A DNA stretch of 64,000 nt from Arcuatula senhousia (lineage: Eukaryota; Mollusca; Bivalvia; Mytilida; Mytilidae): contig OZ020303.1 in the NCBI GenBank assembly GCA_963971305.1, forward strand, positions 57,970,867-58,034,866, given 5' to 3'. The first letter of the stretch is position 1. Every line of letters begins with the position of its first letter. Position numbers and translations under genes: made by a program. Below, one piece after another: positions 36,941 to 47,700 of the stretch. The notes beneath the pieces were generated by a model. It had not been told where the DNA came from. It did no database searches and saw only the letters and a list, made by a program, of their open reading frames with translations.

Positions 36941-37479
36941 AAGCCATGATACAGTGAACCCGAAAAGTGAACATTAGAAAATAATGAGATGTGGAATTAG
37001 TGTACGCGACACAACCCACAATTAAACGGCAATTTAGAAAAACCACGATGGATAATCGCCAGCAGCCTTCAACGAGGCCATTTGGCACTGCTCGCGGATC
37101 TGCAATTGGCCCATGGTCTAAATAAAATGCATATAATTCAAATCCAGCCCTGAAATAGTCACAGATAGACCCCTTTTTAAACAAGGAACAGAAAACATAA
37201 AAAAGACAAGTACAAACGAAAGCTTTGTCAAAGATTCCTGGCTTAGGACAGGCACATGTAATATGTGGCGGGGTTAAACTAGTTTTTTGGGCCCAACCTT
37301 CCTCCTATCAATATTCCAAGACAAAGCACAAAAACTAAACACACAATAAAAATCAAATCGATCAAAGTCCAATTCCACTAGAGAGAACCTAAGACAAAAA
37401 ACAAGAACAAAAAAAGGACGGTAAAGGAACTCTCTATAGAACACTCGCTGTTACTGACAGCTAGCTGAGAATCATCTGA

Positions 37480-38325
37480 TTTATCTTTTAATTTCATATT
37501 TTCTTATCTTAATTTACAAAACCTTGCTTAGGTTACAAAAATGTATGTTTGCCACTATTTGAGTCTACAATTTGAGACAGAAAATCTGTGAGCTGAAAAA
37601 TCACAAAGAAATATCCCTCTAGGTGGACTAGAAGGATAACAAGGGAGTATTTTGTAAATGTGGACCATTAAAGAGAAAACGAGAGAACCTTTATGCTGGC
37701 GAAATAACTTTATTGGATACGAAAATAGCGAAAATAGAAGTTTACATAAAACATAAAAGAAACCCGATGAGCGGTGTGTATTTGGGTTAACTTTTTGAAA
37801 CTTTTTTAGTATGTTCTTCTCTTTCGACCCAGTGTTGCCTGTATTTATTTTTGTTAATCACCTGAAGTTACCCCTCGAAATATGCAAATGATTTAGCTGA
37901 AGTAGCACAAAAAATAACGGTTAGATAGACATTTGTAGATTTATCGTGAAATATGGAAAGGAGGAGTTTCTTCACTTAAAATATGAAAAATGGACTTTTA
38001 CGTGCATGATATATACACAACAAGTAGATATCATATTGGGACCATTAAACTGCTTAGAATAAAATGCTAACGAATTTTGCCGATATAAAAATGTACTTGA
38101 AATGTTCTGTTTTTTTTCAAGTTTAATTCATATAATGCTACTTGTTCTTATTCAGACCCCATAATGGCAATGTTCAGTAACCTTGATGTTGGATTTGAAT
38201 TATCTTTTAATTTTATATTTTCTTATCTTAATTTACAAAACCTTGCTTAGGTTACAAAATGTATGTTTGCCACTATTTGAGTCTACAATTTGAGACAGAA
38301 AAATCACAAAGAAATTTCCCTCTAA
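37480..38325. repeat. direct duplication (~130 bp) about 710 bp apart
   Basis: A block containing TTCTTATCTTAATTTACAAA and TGCCACTATTTGAGTCTACA occurs at 37480-37620 and again at 38198-38325. The later copy has a short deletion after GAGACAGAAA. Confidence 0.8.
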
Positions 38326-38476
38326 AATCCATCAAGAATAAATTTTAGTCTCAGAGGTTATGAAAGATAAATAAAATCCTTTGATTGGTTTGCCAGTTGA
38401 ATTTGGGTACCCTGGTATGTAACTGACTCCCTTAATAATAGCTTTCCATCATAGTAGGTTTGTTTGTTTTGGTTTA

Positions 38477-38477
38477 G

Positions 38478-38520
<43 letters not shown>

Positions 38521-38628
38521 AGATGTTTTTGCTGGTTTTCTTCTTGTTGTTGTTGCAGCTGCAGCTGTTGTTGTTATTGTTGTTACCGCTGATGCTGCTG
38601 TTGTTGTTGTTGTTGTTACCGCTGATGC

Positions 38629-38662
<34 letters not shown>

Positions 38663-38760
38663 GAAGTTGCTGCTGCTGTTTGTTGCTGTTACTGTTGTTG
38701 CCGGTTTTCTTGTTGCTGTTGTTGTTGTAGTTGTTTTGATTTCGGTTCTTGTTGTTTTTT
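38477..38760. repeat. TTG trinucleotide microsatellite, compound
   Basis: Long TTG/GTT runs are broken by GATGCTGCTG and CTGCAGCTGCAGCTG. It reads as poly-Leu on the plus strand and poly-Asn on the minus strand. Neither is credible as a protein. Confidence 0.95.
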
Positions 38761-39035
38761 GCATTTATCTGATGTACTGTTTAGTCAATACCGACAATGA
38801 CCGATGCTTCACTTGATAACGTATTAGAATGATTCAATCTGCCCAACAAATCAAAAGTAACACCAATCTGGGAATCTCTAACAAATGAAATTTGTATTAG
38901 AAATAAGCAAAGAAGTACCCCAATAAATGAGAAACTTGAGACAGCACCATAAATACACAAAACGTTACAAAACTGGGAACAGTTTACTCGCTTAAAAACA
39001 CTATATAGAACGGCGTTTTTTTTTCATGGAAGACG

Positions 39036-39294
39036 TATGTCGCCTGCGTCTTGAAATATTCGGAAAATAGGAAGCAGATGAATTACGGGTAAAAAATTGC
39101 TTTACATCATATAGTAATACTGAAGATAGCTACATGCCAAAATTTTAAGTGTCTGTGACATGTAGTTGACTGGAAAAATGTGACGAAAATTTTTGTGTTT
39201 TGTGACACTGCAGGACGACGACGCCGCAAGATGACGAGATTGTCAAAGTAACCGCTATATATATGCCGCTTTGCAACAAGTTGCAGTCGACATA
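39036..39294. mobile_element. pearl/HINE-like element, TATGTCG family
   Basis: Ends are TATGTCGCCTGC and GCAGTCGACATA. One core unit (GGAAGCAGATGAATTACGGG ... GTGACGAAAATTTTTGTG) is followed by GACGACGACGCCGC. The layout is the same as in the other pearl-like families here. Confidence 0.7.
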
Positions 39295-39399
39295 AAAATT
39301 GAACTCATATAGTCCTACTTGTTACAAAACAATCACTGACTTGTCTTGGAATTCAAGCTTTTTGTACATGATGTTCAAAGAAATTCTATACTGAATTGT

Positions 39400-39650
39400 T
39401 GGATTGTCAAAGGGTTTTGTTCTGTCTTGACACATTGAATTGACAATTGGTTGTGCGACGGGTGTGCTGTTCACTCTTCCAGAGCACCTTAGTTCACAAG
39501 TCGAACTCTTTACGACTTAATTGAGTTCGCGTTGTTGATTTCTGTTCAGTTGTTTTGTGTTTTATGTTTTATGTTTACTGCTTTTGGACTTTGACACTCG
39601 AATGCCCCATTGGGTCTGGTTTGCTTCTTTCATGTACCTATGTTTCTCAA
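39400..39650 (+). repeat. dispersed repeat R2, copy 2
   Basis: Contains GCGACGGGTGTGCTGTTCAC and TTCGAATGCCCCATTGG-like sequence. It pairs with 17215-17480 (inverted) and 42115-42410 (direct). Confidence 0.65.
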
Positions 39651-39783
39651 AACGGGTTTATAAGTTGCAGCATATATCCACACGATTTGTCGGGATTTAA
39701 GTACCCTCCTTTTAAATGTTAGAAAAAAAACTATTGGGAATGAATTTTGATTGTTGTTTTAAGAACATGACTTTGATTAATGT

Positions 39784-39789
39784 TTTATT
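39784..39789 (-). terminator. candidate poly(A) signal of the receptor gene
   Basis: AATAAA on the minus strand, about 240 nt beyond the receptor stop codon. It is plausible but unproven. Confidence 0.35.
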
Positions 39790-40028
39790 GATATAAAACA
39801 TCTATTCAATCTCTATATCATAATAAATCGAAGAACAACATGGGAACAACACACGAACAGAGCTATCTGGTGCAACAACATAGAGGATACAAGAAGAGAA
39901 AAAATGAGGAATACATCTGGTCAAACGAAAAATTAGAAGATATTTTGTATAAAAAATATAACTACTTTATGTCACTACTGTTAAGTTGAGTTAGTATTTA
40001 CATATAATCGTTGCATAAATGTGTAAGT

Positions 40029-40678
40029 TTACACACTCTTTTCACCAATGCTGATACTTTCGTGGTCTATAAACTCATTTTCGTCTGTATAGTTTGGGAA
40101 ATCAAATTTACCACACATTGCTCCATAATCATTGCACATTGAGTGTTGCTTTCCATCGTCAGAGGTTTCCCACCCGGTGTAGGTGTTTTCAGAGGTTTTC
40201 TTCGTTAAGATCGGCTTCAAAACATTTTCTAGTTTTAAAACCTCGCCGAGGGCATTTTTAAAGTTTTTCAAGTCTTTCGACAACATTGGCATCAAAAAGT
40301 TGGGGCGGGATATTTTCAAATGAGATAGCAGTTCTGAAAGTTGTTTGCGTAAGTGAAATTTTTGCTGTTCTGTAAATGTATTCATTTCATTAAGTTGTTG
40401 TTTTGTGTATGCAACTAAAGTAAGCTGAAATTGCTGCCTGATTTGAGATAAATCGTTTCCGGGTATTGAAGTCGGTACACCATGTCCTCCTAAAATCATA
40501 ATGCCAAAGCTTCCTGCTTCCGAACCAACGACGGGAGATGACTTTACATCGCGTAGATCAATGGAATGCACATCATACACGTGCTTTAGCACGTCACAAA
40601 ATTTCTCCACCACGGTGTTGTGCAGATCACTCCCCGTCTGATACCAAACATAGATAGTCTTCTTTGATTTCAAAGATC
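40029..40678 (-). CDS. receptor gene, terminal exon: cytoplasmic SEFIR-like domain
   Basis: Acceptor TTTTTTTCAG precedes GATCTTTG. Phase 1 is completed from the upstream exon. The exon gives SLKSKKTIYVWYQTG... through to TAA at 40031-40029. The apparent start at 40673 is a TTG inside the exon, not an initiator. The tail ends NEFIDHESISIGEKSV. SEFIR domains recruit Act1-type adaptors by homotypic contact. That role is family knowledge, and the similarity here is partial. Confidence 0.65.
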
Positions 40679-43600
40679 CTGAAAAAAATGGAACCAGTGA
40701 TTAATGCATTGAAATGACATTTTAGCATCTTGGATAAATGGTATTCGTTCTGCATAAAATTTCACACAAACTATTGGAACGAACAACATTACTTTTCAAT
40801 AATAATGTTTTAAGAGTGTGTGCTGTTAAATTGTTTGTTTTGTATTGTATGTGTTTTCTCAAGTATCAACTATTTTTTCCTGCATTTTCGGACTTTCAAT
40901 TAGACTTTGTTTAACGTCCACCCGTGGTCAACTACAAATCGGTACATATATATACTAGTAAACGATCGCTTTTCTGTGCTTTGTATACAATTCCTCTGTA
41001 TGATATAGACCTTTTTTGGTTAACCCTAAATTCCCCATGAGAAAATTTTTTTTTCTTTATATTATACATGCAACGGAATGGAGCAGTTATATACATATTT
41101 CTTAAGAAAAAAATGTTTTGATACAAATTGTACTGATTCGTTTACTGGGAGCTTACCACACAATGTGTTTTTGTACAGACAGATGCCCACAGCTATAGAA
41201 CAGAGGATCAATATCACCGATAATGGCAAGGTGACAGTAAGAACTAATGAACTGTTACTCTTCTTTACAACTTGATGTTCTGAAAATAAAGAGTATTAAG
41301 CTAGAGAAACTATGAGTCATAGCTTACAAAATTAACGCCTCTGTTCCACAAACAATCTTGATACTCAAAGAAGGATACACTGGTAAGAGAATTGCAAAAA
41401 AAAAAAAATGAATCGAGGGGTTGTGGATAAGAGATGGGTACCATTAAGCGATACGGACGGAACGACGGACGAAATAACGGACATCCGTATCACAGTATTT
41501 TCAAGTAGGGGTTTAAAAAGTAAAACTCTGAACTTTCTTGAATGTCAGTCGATACTTTTCGGATTTTTAATGTAAAATCACTATTAACGAAAATAACTAA
41601 AATGGATATTATTATTCAACTGATCAAGACGAAGCTTACTAGATTCTGTAGGTATCCTGAAAATCTGACTTCTCATATTCTGACACTTCTGGCAAACTCT
41701 TTTTCCTAGAGCTCGTAAGTAGCATGGACAGACGTTTTCCGACATGACACACTCAACGTTCTCCAGCTGGTGGTGTGTTAAATTGGAAAGAGAATATATT
41801 AACAAAATAACAAAGGTTGATGATAAAAAAGTCAGACTCCAATTAAAAAGAAAACCGATCGAATAAGAACACTTCAACAGCCACGGGTGTTGTCGACAAA
41901 AAAATGTATGTTTTTTTTAACAAATATTCGACGGATTCTAATGAAATTATACCTATGCAAATGATGAAACGGATTAAGAAAAACGTTTCTTGAGCAATTC
42001 TGCAAAAAGTTTATAAGATTAACCCTCTTTTCCAAACTTTATTGAAGATTTCACGTGTAAATAGACTAATACGGGATTTCTATATCTCAGAAAAGTGCAG
42101 ATGTTGGTTTGTCATAAGGTTAGTTTTTACTTCGTTTATTGGATTTGACTCGCTGAATTGACCATTGGCAGCGCGACGGGTGTGCTAGCAAGAGGGACTG
42201 CTTACTCTTCCGGAGCACCTGGGTTTTACTCTGGTTACGACGATAGTTCGTATTATTAATTGCGCAAGCTATTCAGTTGTTTTTGGTTTTTTTATGTTTT
42301 GTGGTTTTTTTTCGTGCTTTTCTCTTTCGAGTTTACTGATTAATTTTGTCTTTCGGACGTTTGACATTCGAATGCCCCATTGGAACCTCTTTGCTTCTTG
42401 TAACTTTATGTGAGTCAAAACTCTATGTAGTATCTATTAACAGACTAAGCTATGAATGAAAAGCACGTGGTAACTTTATGAATGAAAACCGGAACACAGG
42501 AGATTTAAATGATTCTTGTTTGTATATAAAATGTAACGGTTGATTTGTCACGATTAATTGACAATAATAAATTGTGATTTCCCTGCTGCTGTAATCTATG
42601 TATATCTGTAAATATTTTGACCTCTTGTACACTATGTGTCTGAGGATAATAAAGTATTTGTTGTTGTTGTTGTTGACAAATAAATCAATATCAAAAAAAA
42701 ATAACTTAATTACGTTAAACTTTAAGGATGTTTTGAAGCTTTGGCTTTTCACTTAAATCCTACCTGGTAGAAATATTCACCATCCTCTAAGTCTTTTATT
42801 GTAACAATAGACTAAAAAATAAGAACATAAACAGGAGCTAGCTCAATGCGTGAGTTTTGATGTGTTGTATATATGGTATTCGGCAATATTTTCATTTGTT
42901 ATGTACGAAGAATAAAGAAAATTGCCCAACAGCAAAACTTTATAAGCGTTTAAGTCTTGAAACATGCATGGTATACTTCTTTAGATTTTATTGTCACTCC
43001 AAGGCTTCTTTGGGTTAACTGCAACTCCAAAGCTTCTTTGGGTTTACTACCATTCCAAAATCACCTTTCTATCTTATAAACTTTGCATTTTTTTGCTTTA
43101 AAAAATGTATGGCGGTTTGGCGTTGCTATTTCTTTTTATACAGATATATCGTGCTTATTTGTAGTGTAGATAGCTTAAGCTATAGTGCGTGCCTTCTGGT
43201 ATGATATTGTTTGTATAGTTTTATCATAAGTGTAGTCAATATTGCTTGCTGTAGAATCATACAAGCTGCTTCTACTATCATATTTGATAAAATACATGAT
43301 AATTATCGGATACGGTCTACGCTGTAAAACCGAAGACTGTCCTGAAACATTAACGGCACCAGTACATGATTTTTAAAAATGAAGATGACAACAAGGATAA
43401 AAAGGTAGACAAAAAGAATATCATTAGATTAATGTCTACCGTTTTATCTTATAGTCATTTTGCTTTATTAAAATAATACAACTGTCTTCAAATTTCCAGC
43501 GTTGATCGTAGTCCGTGCAAAATGTTTCAGGAATACGGATTAAGAAATTGATCCCCCCTCAATCAATGCCCCCAAATCAGCCCATGTAAACTATATTTAC

Positions 43601-43759
43601 TGTTACTAACATTAGTAAAAGGAACAGGAATAGATTTAACTAAACTCCGGTCTTTTCTGTACAACACGAAAGTTAAAGACATGATTGACTTCAGCCCTAG
43701 AACTAAGTTGATGTTGTTTCCACTGATATTGAGAAAGGAATCGTCTGTCCATTGAACTC
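40029..43759 (-). CDS. single-pass receptor, IL-17-receptor-like (C-terminal five exons)
   Basis: Exons join(43759-43611, 42811-42764, 41766-41640, 41279-41157, 40678-40029) have GT/AG borders and consistent phase. In order they encode an extracellular beta-type segment (VQWTDDSFLNIS...), a strand-like piece (SIVTIKDLEDGEYFYQ), and a Cys-rich juxtamembrane piece with five cysteines (VECVMSENVCPCYL...). A transmembrane helix (SLVLTVTLPLSVILILCSIA) and a 217-residue cytoplasmic tail follow. The tail begins KKTIYVWYQTGSDLHNTVVE and then KFCDVLKHVYDVHSIDLRD, resembling the first strand and helix of SEFIR domains. This layout fits IL-17 receptors, which bivalves have in many copies. Signal peptide and N-terminal exons are not found. 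Another orphan receptor type remains possible. Confidence 0.6.
41157..41279 (-). CDS. receptor gene, transmembrane exon
   Basis: A 123-nt exon with acceptor TTATTTTCAG and donor GTAAGC, phase 1 in and 1 out. It encodes HQVVKKSNSS, then a hydrophobic helix LVLTVTLPLSVILILCSIAV, then GICLYKNTLC. Basic residues flank the helix on both sides. Confidence 0.75.
41640..41766 (-). CDS. receptor gene, Cys-rich extracellular exon
   Basis: Acceptor CACCACCAG and donor GTAAGC, phase 0 in and 1 out. It encodes LENVECVMSENVCPCYLRAL then GKRVCQKCQNMRSQIFRIPT. The hydrophobic stretch upstream in the same frame has no ATG and is taken as intron. Confidence 0.65.
42115..42410 (+). repeat. dispersed repeat R2, copy 3
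   Basis: GCGCGACGGGTGTGCTAGCA and TTCGAATGCCCCATTGGAAC match the copies at 39400-39650 and 17215-17480. It lies in an intron of the receptor gene. Confidence 0.65.
42764..42811 (-). CDS. receptor gene, 48-nt exon
   Basis: Acceptor ATTTTTTAG and donor GTAGGA enclose 16 codons, SIVTIKDLEDGEYFYQ. This is like the final strands of a fibronectin-type domain. Only this frame is open, and its phase matches the next exon. Confidence 0.6.
43611..43759 (-). CDS. receptor gene, upstream extracellular exon
   Basis: Acceptor TTTCTTTAG and donor GTTAGT (weak), phase 1 in and 0 out, 49 codons from VQWTDDSFLNIS to SIPVPFTN. The donor choice is the least certain; GTAAAT 8 nt further would break phase. Confidence 0.5.
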
Positions 43760-43841
43760 CTAAAGAAACAAGAAAGTAGGATCATAAGACAAGGAAAATA
43801 AGATAAAAACATGATGTGAAAAATCTGTCAAAGTCTAAAAT

Positions 43842-43978
43842 GGCCGGATTTCGTTAAACCGGAAGGGAGTGAGTGGCATACCTGTAATTGAATCCCACGT
43901 TATGAGACCCCATCCTGATGCTGCATACATAATATCAAGTGGCTGAGATAAGTAGTTGCTGAGAAAACGGTTAATAAG
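43842..43978 (+). mobile_element. pearl/HINE-type element, CCGGATTT family, 3'-truncated
   Basis: The start GGCCGGATTTCGTTAAACCG and one core unit are present. The microsatellite and terminal hairpin are missing. Confidence 0.6.
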
Positions 43979-44010
43979 ATATTTAGAAGCAATGATAAAC
44001 TATTTTTTTT

Positions 44011-44061
44011 ATGGTACACATTTTACATAATCCACTTCGCGGATTATTCAATGTGTACCAT
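44011..44061. repeat. 51-bp perfect-looking hairpin
   Basis: ATGGTACACATT ... TAATCC and GGATTA ... AATGTGTACCAT form a stem with a 7-nt loop (ACTTCGC). It lies about 500 bp upstream of the orphan gene's TATA box. Confidence 0.7.
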
Positions 44062-44530
44062 GGAAAATTTAGTTCATGGTTCAATAAACAAAAAAAATAT
44101 TACAGTTAATTCATAAAAGAATTATTCAATTATGATTCATTCCGGTATTGTCAGCTTTGACTACGGAAGTCTTTGGAGAAACACTAGTATTTACGGTACA
44201 AGAAAAAAAATATTTCTAACAAAGTTATCTCCCCTGATTGTGACGGGCCAACATCAATTTGCATGCGGTCCGGTACAATATTAATGCTTGTGTAGACTAT
44301 TTGATGAAAAAAAAAATGTTACGAAGCGAGCTAAAATTCAAATAAGTAAGACTGGAATAATTCAATTCGTTTAGAATGAAACTATTTCCATGTATCAATT
44401 TACATTATACTCAATCTTGGAATTTATAGTCTTGACGTTCTGCAGTGACTATTAACATTAACTGTTTTCATTTTGTCTGCCAAATGTGCATTGCCAAGCG
44501 CGTCAGACAAATAGACTAACTATGCACTTT

Positions 44531-44539
44531 TATATAAAT
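44531..44539 (+). promoter_or_regulatory. TATA box of the orphan repeat-protein gene
   Basis: TATATAAAT lies about 90 nt before the first ATG (44622). This spacing allows a start site near 44561 and a ~60-nt 5' UTR. Confidence 0.5.
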
Positions 44540-44621
44540 CGCCGTCATAATAGTGACGTTGACAACGATCTCGACGTCGCGGCCGTCAGTAGTTTGTTTC
44601 AGCGGACATTTTCGCTCAACG

Positions 44622-44741
44622 ATGCCTTTCATAGAGAATCGAGCTGACTCGAGAAAATATCCAAGCAATAGTTTGGATGACGAAAGATACTATGAAGTTT
44701 GGAATAGATCAATTCCTAACCTTTGCAATACTCATTCGTCC
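44622..44741 (+). CDS. orphan repeat-protein gene, exon 1
   Basis: Forty codons from the first in-frame ATG to TCC before donor GTAAGT. The longer open frame upstream starts with GTG and overlaps the TATA region, so this ATG is chosen. Confidence 0.8.
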
Positions 44742-47700
44742 GTAAGTTTAATTTTATTCTAAAGGTGGGGTCATTGGTTAGACGCCTACTTATTATTCTA
44801 AAGTGTGTTTATAGTAAGAAAATTAGATAACCAAAAGAATGATACATGTAACTTCTTTTTGAAATTTTCTGACCATTACTAGTATGTCTCTTGTCCTAAT
44901 TATATAAGTTTTTGAAAGAGAACAAAAATGTCGCGCAATGAGAATAATCACAAGAACTGGGCTGCTTACTGGTAGTCAGTCTCAAATGGCCAAGAAGAGA
45001 AAAAGTCCCCCGCCGGTATGTTCGCTCGCTAAACAGGAAGTAGATAGGCGACAAACCTGAAAACACTGAAAGCGGCATACCAAATATCGTAAGCCTACGA
45101 CATGTAGTAGCTGAGAACTCTGTTACGAAAAAAAAATACCGGTAATCCATTTTGACCCTAAAAAAGTCCTATTAAAGTCAGCTTGTTCAACAGGAAGTAG
45201 GAAAGCTACAGCCCTGGAAATGCACCCCATCATATGAGAACCCTAGCAGAAGCTGCATACCAAATATAGAAAGACTACGAATAAAAGTACCGGAGAAATC
45301 TGTTCCAGACTTACCCTTAAATAATTCTACTTCAGCTCGTTATACAAAAGTGGGTAAGCGACATACCTCGAAACGCATCCCACCCAATGATACCCCTACC
45401 TTAATCTGCATACAAAGTGTCGAAAGCCTATAAATATTGTAGACGAGAAATCTTTCGAGAAAAAAATGTGACGGACGCACGAATGCAAGGACGAACGGAC
45501 GCCCGGCATTTCTATGCTCGTATCCGCGTTGCGGCGGGAGAAAGAAACACGACAAAGGCATACCGGAGAAATTAAAGATCACATGTGCAGTGGTCACGAC
45601 TTGTTACATCCAAGCTCCTTTGTTCTAACAGGGGTGATCTGAGCCGGATCATCCCTCGGAATACCCTGTTCTATTTTTTCAACTCTATTGTCCATTTTCT
45701 TTTGTTTTTCAAAGCAAGTTTATTGAGAAATGTTCACTAAGTCGAACATAGGAAAATTATAAAATCAACAACAATGGTTTTTTTTGAAGATTGAAAAATA
45801 ACATAGATTCCACTGGGGTTTGAACGATGGATCTCATCGTTCCAAGTCTACCTTCACGAAACCGATGGAAAGTCATTGCAAAAAAATGTATATAAAGAAT
45901 ATTGAAGGGGCCCAATAAGGATACTCTATAATATATTTTATAAAAATGTTTTCTTTTTTATTCTAAATGTACAGAATGTATTCTAATGCTTGTATTTAAA
46001 TTTTTCATGACATATTGTGAAGGCTGGGATGTAAAATAGTTATTACATTCGGACTTAGAGTGTCAGTAAGATCACCCTCTCCGGCCTCCGGTCGTCGGGG
46101 TGATCTTATACTGACACACCGCGTCCTCATGTAATAACTATTACGTACACACAGAACGCAAAAGAAGTTTGATCGCACAATACCTCCATCTTCCAGTGAG
46201 CTAACTTGATATATATATCTTTTTAATTTTATCTTTTGCTTTATTTCTTTTCAGTGGATCCAGAAAAAAATAACCTTTCATGTTCATAATCCCCTTCCCC
46301 CACCCCACCCCCCCCTAAAAAAATAGAAAAAGAAAAAAAACCGATTTTTTTGGGGTGCATATAAGTTACATAGACTTATAACTTATGACAATTTTTAAAA
46401 ACAAAAAATTAAGTAATTCGGTCTTTTTTATTACAGGACTCTATATCAAAACAGTTAACCTTCAAAGAAACTACAGAAAACAAGACAAATGATTCTGGAA
46501 AGACTGTGACTGCATCGGCTGCCACTACAAATTTAAAGAGCCCGGTATCTCCAGAAAAAGCCAGAAGGATGATAAAATCCTATATGAATGAGTCTAATTC
46601 TGACATGAATGTGACTGCATCGGTTGCCACGAGCCCTTTATCTCAAGAAAAGGTCATAACGATGATAAAAAATTATATGAATCAGTCTAATTCTGGTATG
46701 AATGTGACTGCATCGGCTGTCACAAGCCCTATATCTTCAGAAAAAGTCATGAGAATGATTAAAAGCTATATGAATGAGTCTCATTCTGGCACAACTTTGA
46801 CTGCATCGGCAGCAACTACAAAAAAGAGTCAGGTATCTCCAGAAAAAGCAAGAAAGAAGACAAAAAGTTATCTGGTACAATCGACGTTAGATCCGCCTAT
46901 GCGTGGAAGACAACCTCGAAAACCTCGCATGAAGAATGCTGATTTGGACACATTAAAGCATGAAATTGGTAGAATTTCCTCAGCAGGAACACCTTCTCCT
47001 AGATCACCCACTCCTGATAGTTTGAAGTCCGTCGACCTGTCCATTGCAGAATCTGTAACATCATCTAATGAATATGGCTCTGTTAAATCTTTCGAGTCCT
47101 TAGTTTCCACCAGCAGTCTTGAGTCTTTAGAAGAGATGACAGAAAAATACTACATTGTAAAAGACGAAGATCGAGTCCAGGTACCATATTATATTTCGTT
47201 TCTTTTTAACTTTGTCTCCTCCCGCTTAAGTTACATTTTTTGGGGGTTAAAAATGTAAAAGGTGTAAAACTACCTTGCTATTAAATCAATGCTTAAAAAA
47301 CAAATAATTATATCACTCGCATATCAAGCGTGCAGGGTAATAATGATAGAGTCGACCATCGGTCCGTCCTTCCGTATGCCCGACCTTTAAATCTAATGGT
47401 ACTCATCTCATATCCCAAATCCTCCTAAACCATTTAATGAATTGTCAGGGAACTTCCACGTTATATTTGTAGTAGTTTTTTTGCTGCGATGGTCAAAGAA
47501 TCAATTTAAAAAAAGAAAAAATGAAAAATGTACAATACTTTCTCTAACTGTTGTGCAATATTATCTAGTTCTCGCTAGATGAGACTATTTTGCGTATCAC
47601 ACTCCACACGATGTGATATTGAATTTCAAGCCATTTGATTGGCTGTCCGCTCGAGACACTGCAGTTAGATACGCAATTCGTGGAAAGCGTGCTTACTTTT

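Noticed and set aside
38474..38816. Poly-Asn (minus) and poly-Leu (plus) frames
   Set aside because: TTG microsatellite artefacts.
41767..41877. Hydrophobic stretch upstream of the Cys-rich exon as a signal peptide
   Set aside because: There is no ATG (the start is TTG), and a good acceptor with correct phase lies after it.
46868..47110. 80-codon minus-strand frame
   Set aside because: Antisense shadow of the orphan gene's exon 2.
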